The notes below the pieces were generated by a model. That model was not told the origin of the DNA. It ran no database searches and saw only the letters and a list, made by a program, of their open reading frames with translations. Made by a program: the position numbers and the translations under genes. From Planctomycetota bacterium (GTDB lineage Bacteria; Planctomycetota; Planctomycetia; Gemmatales; Gemmataceae): a stretch of 64,000 nt of DNA. The stretch's first letter is position 1, and each line of letters begins with the position of its first letter. The stretch lies in contig JACPPF010000023.1 in NCBI GenBank assembly GCA_016191165.1, positions 157,045 through 221,044 on the forward strand, written 5' to 3'. This document shows, piece after piece, positions 33,888 through 41,233 of the stretch.

Positions 33888-35035
33888 GTCGTTCCTTCGC
33901 GATTCATCGGGAGAATCCGCGTTCGATTCTGCCGTTTTTTGACGATCAGCCCGGCCAGGCCGAAAACCAAAAGGGCGCACACGAGCGTGCAATCGATCGG
34001 GATCCAAATTTCGGTGTAATGAATGACTTCCGGTCTGACGGGCGTCGGATCGGCGGCGGGATCGAAATAGACTTCCTCCTTGCCCGGCCGGGGCGAGGCG
34101 CGATCCTCGAAGGTCGTCATCCACGCATTTGCGGGAATTTCGTCGTCGGGAACGCCGGTCCAGGCAGGGAGGGTCGCGCGCTGTTGGCTCGTGAGTTGAT
34201 CGGACCAGGGCACCTTGGCATGCCAGGCCGCGTCGCCGAGCTTGCCTTCCATGCGTGCGCCCGAAATGAAGAAGACGCGGAGGAGACGACCTCCGGGCTC
34301 GCGCGGCTTGTCATCCTTGTCGTCTTTTCTGGGCGTCGTGGGTTTTTTCTTCTCTTCCGGCTCGCGATAGGGGAAGAACGGCCGATCCGTGGCGAATGAC
34401 ATGCGCACAGGCTTCGTCGTCGCGACTTTGCCGGTCTTGGGATCCTGGATGATCTTGAACGCAGTAATCTTCCACTTGTGGGTGACGTAGGGAAATAGCC
34501 AGGATTGCAACTCGGGATCGTTGGAGTAGCCATTGTCCTTGAGCCAGTTGCTGAGATCCTCGGTGTTGTCCGCTTCGAGGATGACGCTTTTGAATCCGCC
34601 GACCTCCTGCTCGCCGAGGATGCGGACGCTTTTGCTAGTCGGCGCCATGTCGTTCCGCATTGCGGATTTGCTGCCCATGCCGAGAAAACAGCACGAAACC
34701 GGCGCGAAGACGAAGCGATTCTTGGCCACGATTTTCGGCCGCATCCAGCTCGTCGCCTCGGAGAATATGATGTTTTCCACCTCTTTGAGGACTGGTTTCG
34801 CCGGCGTCGGTACGAGAAATCCGAAATCCGGCGACTTCGTGTCAATGGTGGCTGAGCGAATGAAGTGCTCGATCTTTTTGACGGGATCCCAGATGATGAT
34901 CGCACTTTCCTCTGCGATGTGGAAGTCGTACCCGCGGCGCGGTGCGCCAGCGCAGCCCTCGGCGTCCGGTTGAACCAGGCACAGCATCGCCGCGGCCAGG
35001 ATCAGGATTGACGCAATGACGAGGATGCGAAGCAT
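33884..35035 (-). CDS. DUF2330-like secreted/anchored protein
   Basis: 383 residues with a signal anchor (LRILVIASILILAAAMLCLVQ) at the start and a C-terminal TM helix (CTLVCALLVFGLAGLIV, ~352-368) before a basic tail. The central region (FHIAEESAIIIWDPVKKIEHFI ... PDFGFLVPTPAKP ... ELQSWLFPYV) matches the DUF2330 pattern, found in planctomycetes and other large-genome bacteria with unknown role. It overlaps the alarmone hydrolase by four bases. Confidence 0.7.
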   Translation of the reverse strand: MLRILVIASILILAAAMLCLVQPDAEGCAGAPRRGYDFHIAEESAIIIWDPVKKIEHFIRSATIDTKSPDFGFLVPTPAKPVLKEVENIIFSEATSWMRPKIVAKNRFVFAPVSCCFLGMGSKSAMRNDMAPTSKSVRILGEQEVGGFKSVILEADNTEDLSNWLKDNGYSNDPELQSWLFPYVTHKWKITAFKIIQDPKTGKVATTKPVRMSFATDRPFFPYREPEEKKKPTTPRKDDKDDKPREPGGRLLRVFFISGARMEGKLGDAAWHAKVPWSDQLTSQQRATLPAWTGVPDDEIPANAWMTTFEDRASPRPGKEEVYFDPAADPTPVRPEVIHYTEIWIPIDCTLVCALLVFGLAGLIVKKRQNRTRILPMNREGTT

Positions 35036-35133
35036 GGGGATGGACTCCGGAAGGGTGGAGCGGACACAAGCGCAAGATGCGCGGCGGCGGGTTTTATTCC
35101 CGGATGGACACGGCGATTACCACGATTGACGAA

Positions 35134-35832
35134 TCATCGTTTCTTTTTTCGGCGCAGGGCCCGTTCAAATAGCTTCTTGAGCGGCAGCAAGAAGCCCGGC
35201 AGGACGTGGCCGCCATCGAGCGTGTCGCCCAGGGTGAGCAAATGTTTTTCGTGCCACGCCCTGTAGACTGTGATCGTCAAGGCCCTGGGGTTGACCATCC
35301 AGACCAGCTCGACGCCCGCGTCAAAGTAGTCGTCCAGCTTCAGCTCCATTTCTTTGACCGTGTTGCTTTTGCTCAGCACTTCAACGGCAAGATTCGGCAT
35401 CACATCGATGATCCATTTCTCCGGCATCTCTTCATTGGGGAGACGTCCCCAGGCAATGAAACCGGTATCGGGAAACCGGACGCGCCCGGGCCTGACGCGA
35501 ACCGGCGCGTCCGGGGAAAATGCGATGCCCAGATCGACTTCGTCCAGAAATGTCCAGATGTAGTGGACAAGAATCGAAGCAAGCGTCGATTCCCTGAATC
35601 CCATGGGTTTCTCCACAAGGATGCCATCAATCAACTCGCAGATGCGCTTGTGGGGCGCCTCAAGGACTCGATGCACATCCGCTTCCGTCGCCGAACCGAA
35701 GGACGGGCCGAAACGGATTCGCTTCAGGGGCACATTGCCCAGGCGGTCGAGCAATTCCGCCAGGTTCTCAACGTTCGCTATTGCTTCCGGGCGTTTCTTA
35801 CGTGCAGGTTTCTTGAGAGTGGTGGTAGCCAT
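35134..35832 (-). CDS. Uma2-family (PD-(D/E)xK-type) protein
   Basis: 232 residues. The Uma2/DUF820 fold shows ELIDGILVEKPMG, RFPDTGFIAWGRLP (Asp near 120), MPNLAVEVLSKSN (Glu) and MELKLDDYFDAGVELVWMV (Lys), the spacing of a restriction-like nuclease active site. These proteins are abundant in cyanobacteria and planctomycetes and their biological role is unclear. The start at 35832 gives MATTTLKKP. Confidence 0.8.
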   Translation of the reverse strand: MATTTLKKPARKKRPEAIANVENLAELLDRLGNVPLKRIRFGPSFGSATEADVHRVLEAPHKRICELIDGILVEKPMGFRESTLASILVHYIWTFLDEVDLGIAFSPDAPVRVRPGRVRFPDTGFIAWGRLPNEEMPEKWIIDVMPNLAVEVLSKSNTVKEMELKLDDYFDAGVELVWMVNPRALTITVYRAWHEKHLLTLGDTLDGGHVLPGFLLPLKKLFERALRRKKKR

Positions 35833-35893
35833 CGGTGCGTTACCGTGGTGTTGGGGTCGGGGCGGCCATGATGGAGATTGTATCACAGGACGC

Positions 35894-36802
35894 TTACGCC
35901 ACGTACTTGTGCCGCAGCTTGTCGAGGAAGCGTCGGCAATCGGCCGTGGCAGACCAGACGTCGGGCCAGAAGCAGAGATCGACGGTCCACCAGTCGTCGG
36001 GGACCCCGGCGGTCAAGAGTTCGGGGATGAGCTGGTCGAAGTCGAGGACGCCCTCACCGAGTGGGACGTGCATGCTGGTGTCGCATTGGACCGAGCCGTC
36101 GGAATCGCCCAGATGCACGTGCTTTATCTTGCCGTTGAGTTGCTGGAGCAGTTCGAGCGCCCCGCCTGGGAGCGTTTCCTTCTCGCCGAGGTGATAAGCG
36201 CCGACAGCCGCGCAAAGGTGGGCGTCACAGGTGTCGAACAACACGCCGAAGTTGGTATTTCCCAGGCCGCGCACCGTATCGACGAGGGCGACAATCTCCG
36301 ATGGCTTGTTGAGCGGAAAGCCTGGATCGAACTCCCAGGCGACGTTGATGCCGCGCGGCGCCGCCAGTTTGGCGCATTGATCGAAAGCGGCCACGCAGCG
36401 GTCGAAGAGCAGCATCGGCTCGATGCCGGTCTGGGCGACGTGGGCGATTGGCTCGACGAGATCGACGCGGATCGTCTTGATGCCGAGATCGTCGGCGAAG
36501 GCTAGATTCTTCTCAAACTCCGCGAGGTAGGGCGCTGCATCGTCAACGCTCCAGAGTTTTTGCGCCCACAGGTCCGGTGCGAACGCGGAGAATTCGAGGC
36601 GATGATCGACGACCATCTTGCGCAGCTTGTCGCGTTTTTCCTTCGTGTCATGGCTCTCGAGCGTCGGATGCGGCGCGAAGGCGCCGAGCTCGATGCCTTG
36701 ATAGCCGAGGTGGCCGAGCTTGTGGACCAGCGCGTGAAAGTCGTTGGTGGGCTGCTCCTGGTTGAAGAGGAAGGCCCAGGAGGTGATCGAGAGTTTTTTC
36801 AT
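35894..36802 (-). CDS. Sugar phosphate isomerase/epimerase-like TIM barrel
   Basis: 302 residues from KKLSITSWAFLFNQ. Barrel strands and likely metal ligands: YQGIELGAF, INVAWEFDPGF (Glu), FGVLFDTCDAHLC (Asp/His), KIKHVHLGDSDG (His) and a late WTVDLCFW. It is of the AP-endonuclease-2-like sugar isomerase family. The substrate is unknown; a second TIM-barrel gene (36909-37949) lies just upstream on the same strand. Confidence 0.8.
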   Translation of the reverse strand: MKKLSITSWAFLFNQEQPTNDFHALVHKLGHLGYQGIELGAFAPHPTLESHDTKEKRDKLRKMVVDHRLEFSAFAPDLWAQKLWSVDDAAPYLAEFEKNLAFADDLGIKTIRVDLVEPIAHVAQTGIEPMLLFDRCVAAFDQCAKLAAPRGINVAWEFDPGFPLNKPSEIVALVDTVRGLGNTNFGVLFDTCDAHLCAAVGAYHLGEKETLPGGALELLQQLNGKIKHVHLGDSDGSVQCDTSMHVPLGEGVLDFDQLIPELLTAGVPDDWWTVDLCFWPDVWSATADCRRFLDKLRHKYVA

Positions 36803-36829
36803 GGCAGATAGGAGTCCGTTGAATGGATT

Positions 36830-36897
36830 CGTTTAGTGCCCGCAGGATCGCTGGTTATGCCGCATGCCGCCGCCAGGGATATTGCGGGCGCTAAACG
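36830..36897. repeat. GTTTAGCGC-family palindrome
   Basis: CGTTTAGTGCCCGCA (36830-36844) and TGCGGGCGCTAAACG (36883-36897) are inverse arms with one mismatch. The same family occurs around the hisS stop. Confidence 0.7.
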
Positions 36898-36908
36898 AAG
36901 AAAGCCGA

Positions 36909-37949
36909 TCAATTCCACCCATGCGCCTCACGAACGGAAATCATCGCGGCGAGGATCTTGTTCCAGGTTTCCGGCTTCATCATCATGTCGTTGGGGAACA
37001 TGCAGCCGTCCCAGCAGACGTGTTTGAACTTCTTGGTGAGGTTGCCATAGCTGTCCCGGAACCAGAAGCCGGCGTGGTGGGCGATCTTGAGTTTGCCGTT
37101 GGGGTCATCCGGCGGGCAGTGTCGGCCCGTCTTGTCGTGCGAGCCCGAACCCTTGACGGTGGCGTCGTTCTGGGCGATGTGGAAGTCGATGGTCCAGGGA
37201 CGCAGGGCGGCGGTGAGCGTAGCCAGCGCCTGATCGAGCGCTGCGGGCTCCCAGTTGAAACCTTCGGGAACGATGCGATCCTCCGGGGCGTTATAGCCGA
37301 GGGTGTAGAGGAGCGTGTGGGCCATGTCGGCCTGGAAGCCGAGGACGCCGGGGCGATCGGTGAGTTCGATGAGTTGCAGCATGCGTTTCCAGCTATGCAT
37401 GCCGGCCCAGCAGATTTCGCCCTCGGCGGCCAGGCGTTCGCCGTGGTCGGCGGCAATGTCGCACGCCATGCGGAACGTTTCGGCGATGCGTTTCTGATTG
37501 GCCTCGGGGTCCTTGAGCCAATCGCCCGGGCCGCCGGCGGAATCGATGCGGACGATGCCGTAGGGGCGGGCGCCGAGCTCGCGAAGCTTTCTGGCGATAC
37601 GGCAGCCTTTCTTGACCTGGGTGAGGAAGTTCTTGCGTTCGGTTTCGTCGCCCATGGCCGAGCCGCCGCCCGTGCCGCCCCAGACTGGGGCGACGACGGA
37701 GCCGATCACCAAATTTTTTGCGCGGACCTTGTCGGCAAGTTTTTTGAGATCGTCATCGGACGAGTCGATATCGACGTGTGGGGCGAAGAGGAAGACATCG
37801 ATGCCGTCGAACTTGACGCCGTTGACCGAGGCGTTGGCGGTCAGTTCGATCATGGTGTCCAGGCCGATAGTTGGTTCGCCATCGGGCGAGCCTTTGCCGA
37901 CGACGCCGGGCCAGGTGGCATTGTGGAGTTTGGGGTAAGTGTTTGGCAT
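36909..37949 (-). CDS. TIM-barrel sugar isomerase-like protein
   Basis: 346 residues with an xylose-isomerase-like TIM barrel: [47 protein letters not shown] and [12 protein letters not shown], then [10 protein letters not shown]. Glu, Asp and His at these positions could bind a metal. The first strand starts late, after a [13 protein letters not shown] segment, unlike the shorter family members. It is read before the epimerase at 35894. Confidence 0.75.
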   Translation of the reverse strand: MPNTYPKLHNATWPGVVGKGSPDGEPTIGLDTMIELTANASVNGVKFDGIDVFLFAPHVDIDSSDDDLKKLADKVRAKNLVIGSVVAPVWGGTGGGSAMGDETERKNFLTQVKKGCRIARKLRELGARPYGIVRIDSAGGPGDWLKDPEANQKRIAETFRMACDIAADHGERLAAEGEICWAGMHSWKRMLQLIELTDRPGVLGFQADMAHTLLYTLGYNAPEDRIVPEGFNWEPAALDQALATLTAALRPWTIDFHIAQNDATVKGSGSHDKTGRHCPPDDPNGKLKIAHHAGFWFRDSYGNLTKKFKHVCWDGCMFPNDMMMKPETWNKILAAMISVREAHGWN

Positions 37950-38007
37950 GGGGACTCCAGTTGTTAGTTGTCAACTCTTAGTTGCAAGCGGTCGGTTTTC
38001 GGTCGTC

Positions 38008-38423
38008 TAGTTGTCAGTTATTTGAACGAATTGAGCAAGCCGTTCAACAGGCGCGCGACCTCGCTAACTCGCGCAAAAACCGGGTTGGTAGTATCCAGGT
38101 AGCCGAGATTTCGCGCGATGATAAGTTGGGTTTCAAGTTCGTGAAGGGATCCTTTTGCGATACCTAGGAACTGGCGGAATTCGCCGTTTGACAAGCGCCC
38201 TTGCCCCTCAGCGATGTTACTGGGAATGGAAACCGCCGCTCGGCGGATTTGACTACTCAGACCATAACGCTCCTCCTTTGGAAAGGTAGCTGTGATTTGA
38301 TAGATGTCCGTTACCATCCCAATCGCCTTTTGCCAGACTATCAGTTCCTTGTAACCCTGTTTCATCAGAATGCCCACTGGAGCCAACAACTGCTTGCGAC
38401 TGACAACTGCCAGCTGACAACTA
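38008..38423. repeat. TAGTTGTCAG decamers flanking the four-helix-bundle gene
   Basis: TAGTTGTCAG (38008-38017) and its inverse CTGACAACTA (38414-38423) lie on both sides of the four-helix-bundle gene. Further TTGTTAGTTGTCAACTC (37961-) and GACTGACAACTGCC (38398-) copies surround them. The flanks look like remnants of a mobile unit. Confidence 0.5.
38018..38365 (-). CDS. Four-helix-bundle protein (S23-like)
   Basis: 115 residues from KQGYKELIVWQKAIGMVTDIYQITATFPKEERYGLSSQIRRAAVSIPSNIAEG, the characteristic start of the four-helix-bundle family related to proteins encoded in 23S rRNA intervening sequences. Role unknown. It is flanked by related short repeats on both sides and sits between unrelated sugar-enzyme genes, hinting that it arrived as a unit. 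Confidence 0.8.
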   Translation of the reverse strand: MKQGYKELIVWQKAIGMVTDIYQITATFPKEERYGLSSQIRRAAVSIPSNIAEGQGRLSNGEFRQFLGIAKGSLHELETQLIIARNLGYLDTTNPVFARVSEVARLLNGLLNSFK

Positions 38424-39683
38424 TTTCTTCTTGAAGTCCCCCACATTCGGCCCATGCGGGTTCACCCCCGGCCCGAAGTAGCGCAGGATCACCAGCGGCT
38501 CGTCGCCCGTGTTGTCGTAGCTGACGCCCGCTTTCGCGGCGCCGTGGCCGACGAAGTATTCGTCCTCGGTGAGTTGCGTGAAGCGGATCATCGCCGGGGT
38601 CTGCAAACGCCGGCCGTTGATGGTGCCGCAGCCTTGCACCGCGATCAGGCCGTAGGCGCCGTTGTCCTTGACGGTGATCTTCGTGCCGGGCTGGATCGTC
38701 AATTCCTTCGCGCTAAAGAGTTCCTCGCCGGCGACCTTGCCATAGACGATCCATTTGTCCTCAAACCCATGTTTCGGGCCGCCGGAGGCGACGATCGGCT
38801 CCAGGTAATGGCTGTCCTTGAACGATGGATTGACATTGCCTGCCCAGTCGAGTTGCTCGACGAGGTAATCCAGATCCTTGTGGTATTTCGGCGGCACATC
38901 CTTCACGAGCAGGTTCCACGGTACGTAGCGGCCCTCAACCATCGACTGATACATGCCGAACACGTCCGAGCCCCATTGCGGTTCGTAGGTAACGAGCGAA
39001 CCGGGGGCATGGAGCACGCACGGCGGGACCAGCCAGCCAGTCCCCGGCTGGAGGCGATAGGCCTTGCTGAAGTTGAGGATGCCGTTGTCCCCCTTGTTCC
39101 AGTTTTCCAGGCAGCGGCGCACATCGGATTTTTGCGTGCCCGGTTCCAGGCCGAAAAAGGTGTAGGGGAAGTTATTGCCGATGGAGTTCATCTGGGGCGG
39201 AAAGTAATACGATTCGGGCTTGCCCTGCTGCCCGACGAGGGCGGCCTGGCGGGCGCTTTGGTGCATGTGATGCGGGATCGGGCCCATGTTGTCGAAGAAC
39301 TTGGAGTAGACGGGCCAGCGTTCGTATTTTTTCCAGATGTCGGGGCCGATCAGGTTTTCCTTCTCCGCCTTGATCGCCTCGCGCAGCGTGAACGCCTTTT
39401 CGCCCTTGTGGACGACGTAGCTGAGACCCTCGTCCCAGGCGGCGCCTTCGTTGGCAGCGGGGGTGGTGGAGGCGAACCAGCGTTCGTCGATGCCGCCGCG
39501 GTTGGCGCCGTAGGCGTAAATGTCGTCGAGATGCAGCTTGAGTCGACGGCCCGGCGTCAGAAAGGAGCGCGGCACCCAGGTGGGCGCCAGCAACAGCACG
39601 CCGCCGCTGGCGGTGACAGCCTCACGCAGGACGTTGGGTTTAGTGGTTTCGGAGGTTTTGGCGGCAGGTGTTTTTTTGGCCAC
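38421..39683 (-). CDS. Cupin-type protein, ManA-like
   Basis: 420 residues. The start is GTG 39683 with GGGAG nine bases before it. Cupin features: PIPHHMHQSARQA (metal His pair), GTGWLVPPCVLHAPGS and a second cupin half (FSAKELTIQPGTKITVKDNG, IRFTQLTEDEYFVGHGAA). The layout resembles the phosphomannose isomerase class but no full type I signature was found. Probably sugar-related, given the TIM-barrel neighbours. Confidence 0.65.
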   Translation of the reverse strand: MAKKTPAAKTSETTKPNVLREAVTASGGVLLLAPTWVPRSFLTPGRRLKLHLDDIYAYGANRGGIDERWFASTTPAANEGAAWDEGLSYVVHKGEKAFTLREAIKAEKENLIGPDIWKKYERWPVYSKFFDNMGPIPHHMHQSARQAALVGQQGKPESYYFPPQMNSIGNNFPYTFFGLEPGTQKSDVRRCLENWNKGDNGILNFSKAYRLQPGTGWLVPPCVLHAPGSLVTYEPQWGSDVFGMYQSMVEGRYVPWNLLVKDVPPKYHKDLDYLVEQLDWAGNVNPSFKDSHYLEPIVASGGPKHGFEDKWIVYGKVAGEELFSAKELTIQPGTKITVKDNGAYGLIAVQGCGTINGRRLQTPAMIRFTQLTEDEYFVGHGAAKAGVSYDNTGDEPLVILRYFGPGVNPHGPNVGDFKKK

Positions 39684-39921
39684 GGACAGGGACTCCCAGC
39701 GATTTTCGGGGTGAGCACGGCTCTTCAACGGGGTGTTGGACTTGGTTTTTTTTAGCAACCCCGGTAGCATGAAACCACGGAAAGCCTGCCTCGACGCAAC
39801 TTTCTTCAAGATTTTTTCCCCAAATACCCACATTACGCCAAGATTTGTGGCGTAAAATTGAAACGGATAAAAAGTGACAAGCGTTGAATTTTTGGCGCGA
39901 AAACGACAGGAAAACGGCATC

Positions 39922-40326
39922 ATGTCAGGAAGATTTTTGAACGATTGGACCGGCCGACCCCGGCTTTTGCTCGCCTATTCGGACGCAGTCTACGCCTCCG
40001 AGTGTGGGCGCTATTTTCGCCGGCTGGGCTGGGAGGTGCAGATGGTCGCCAGCGGCGCCGAGGCCCGTATTTTGGCCAGCGATTATCGTCCGAACGTGGT
40101 CGTCCTTGCGGCTGAATTGCTCGACGAGAGCGGCTGGCTAACCAGCGCCAAGATCAGCACCGAAAACCCGCACGTGCGGATCATCCTTGTGACCGACGGC
40201 GAAACCGAGCCGGGACCAGAGCGTCTGGAAATGGTCGGCGCTCAGCTGGCCGTGAACCGACGTGGCGGTGCCGAATCCCTCGCACAGGTCGTTCTCGGAC
40301 AAAATTCGTTCTCGGAAGCCGTTTGA
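39922..40326 (+). CDS. Receiver-like protein without phosphoacceptor Asp
   Basis: 134 residues with a CheY-like fold: RLLLAYSDAVYASECGRYFRRLGWEVQMVASGAEA, NVVVLAAELLDESGW and IILVTDGETEPG. In true receivers the third strand ends in L-L-D; here it ends V-L-A-A-E, and the first acidic pair is only D-x. It should not be phosphorylated. The start at 39922 (MSGRF) is chosen over 39874, which lies in the divergent promoter region. Confidence 0.65.
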   Translation: MSGRFLNDWTGRPRLLLAYSDAVYASECGRYFRRLGWEVQMVASGAEARILASDYRPNVVVLAAELLDESGWLTSAKISTENPHVRIILVTDGETEPGPERLEMVGAQLAVNRRGGAESLAQVVLGQNSFSEAV

Positions 40327-40339
40327 TTGGTTCCGGAAG

Positions 40340-40368
40340 CCCCGGGGTGAGTGCAGCGAACCCCGGGG
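40340..40368. repeat. CCCCGGGG palindrome
   Basis: CCCCGGGG at 40340-40347 and 40361-40368 flank TGAGTGCAGCGAA. Same family as 26030-26059 and 28963-29038. It follows the receiver-like gene. Confidence 0.65.
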
Positions 40369-40396
40369 ATTGGAAAATCGTTATCCCAGGGCTTCG

Positions 40397-40870
40397 TTAA
40401 TTGACTTCGAACTGACACTCCACTTCCACCGGGATATTTCCCGGCAACGACCCCATGCCGACCGCACTTCGCGAACCGACGCCCGCGTCGTCCCCGAAGA
40501 CCTGGGCCATCAATTCCGAGAAGCCGTTGATGACCTGCGGATGATCGAGAAAATCCGGCGCGGCATTGACCATGCCAAGGGTCTTGACGATGCGTTTGAC
40601 CCGATCGAGCGAGCCGAGGGCGTTCTTGACCGTGGCAAGGACATTGATGCCAACCAGACGGGCGGATTCCTTACCCTGCTCCACCGTCATGCCCGCGCCC
40701 AGCTTGCCGGCCAGGAGCGCGGGGTCGTTGCCCTTGGCGGGTCCGTGGCCTGAAACGTAGAGCATATTGCCAACCAGCACGGTCGGCTTGTACTTGGCCA
40801 CCGGCTTGGGCGGCGGCGGGAGCGTGATGCCGAGTTCTTGTAGACGTGCTTCCGGCGAGGACATGGACAA
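40397..40870 (-). CDS. RidA/YjgF-family protein
   Basis: 157 residues. Family core: NMLYVSGHGPAK, ESARLVGINVLATVKNALGSLDRVKRIVKTLGMV and PQVINGFSELMAQVFG...RSAVGMGSLPGNIPVEVE. RidA proteins hydrolyse reactive enamine/imine intermediates; the catalytic Arg (R in SRSAVG) and late Glu (VEVEC) are present. A long variant of the family. A candidate ncRNA lies in its upstream region. Confidence 0.85.
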   Translation of the reverse strand: MSMSSPEARLQELGITLPPPPKPVAKYKPTVLVGNMLYVSGHGPAKGNDPALLAGKLGAGMTVEQGKESARLVGINVLATVKNALGSLDRVKRIVKTLGMVNAAPDFLDHPQVINGFSELMAQVFGDDAGVGSRSAVGMGSLPGNIPVEVECQFEVN

Positions 40871-40958
40871 ATCTCCTTCGAGGTAGTTTTCGGGAGAAGG
40901 TAGTTTAGCTCAATTCGAATGAATATCGAGCAAAATCTGAATTCCCCTGGCGCCGCGC

Positions 40959-41026
40959 AAAAAAAGGACCGAGATCACCGGAAATCAGGCGGGGGGTAGT
41001 TGCCTGCTCCAGGCGTGACCTCGGTC
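40959..41026 (-). terminator. Intrinsic terminator of the ncRNA
   Basis: On the minus strand, GACCGAGGTCA (41026-41016) pairs with TGATCTCGGTC (40977-40967), one G-U. C then follows, with TTTTTTT at 40965-40959. Confidence 0.75.
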
Positions 41027-41167
41027 GCGGTCGCGCGCAATCGGCGCGCAAATCTCACGCCGTTGCGATGAAAGTACTTACCGGCCTTTTCAGCAAATCA
41101 CGGAGTCATTCGCGAGATTGGAATCTCACACCTTCTTGCAAACCTTCTGACTTGGTTCAAGGTTCGC
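40959..41167 (-). ncRNA. Candidate structured non-coding RNA
   Basis: An orphan unit of about 209 nt on the minus strand. It has a near-consensus promoter upstream, no ORF, and an intrinsic terminator. The 5' end folds into a 9-bp hairpin (GCGAACCTT/AAGGTTTGC, loop 12, 41138-41167). A second palindrome GAGATTCCAATCTC is at 41114-41127. The 3' end is an 11-bp stem (GACCGAGGTCA/TGATCTCGGTC) whose loop holds GCCTG-CAGGC-GCCTG, allowing two alternative pairings, then seven T. It is not like 6S, SRP, tmRNA or RNase P RNA by eye. It may be a free RNA or an attenuating leader of ridA. Confidence 0.55.
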
Positions 41168-41174
41168 AGGGGGC

Positions 41175-41203
41175 ATTATAAGAAACCGAATTGGCCATGT
41201 CAT
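41175..41203 (-). promoter_or_regulatory. Promoter of the ncRNA
   Basis: On the minus strand: ATGACA (41203-41198), a 17-base spacer, and perfect TATAAT (41180-41175). One mismatch from the -35 consensus. Predicted start near 41167, at the first base of the 5' hairpin. Confidence 0.7.
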
Positions 41204-41233
41204 CAGCAGTTTGGCGAGAATTGTGTGCGGACC

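Noticed and set aside
38454..39755. 433-residue ORF on the + strand
   Set aside because: Antisense to the cupin gene, which has SD, start and family motifs.
40959..41167. 6S, SRP, tmRNA or RNase P RNA
   Set aside because: The 5' end forms its own hairpin rather than a closing stem with the 3' end, and no family core sequences were seen. Only a database search would settle this.
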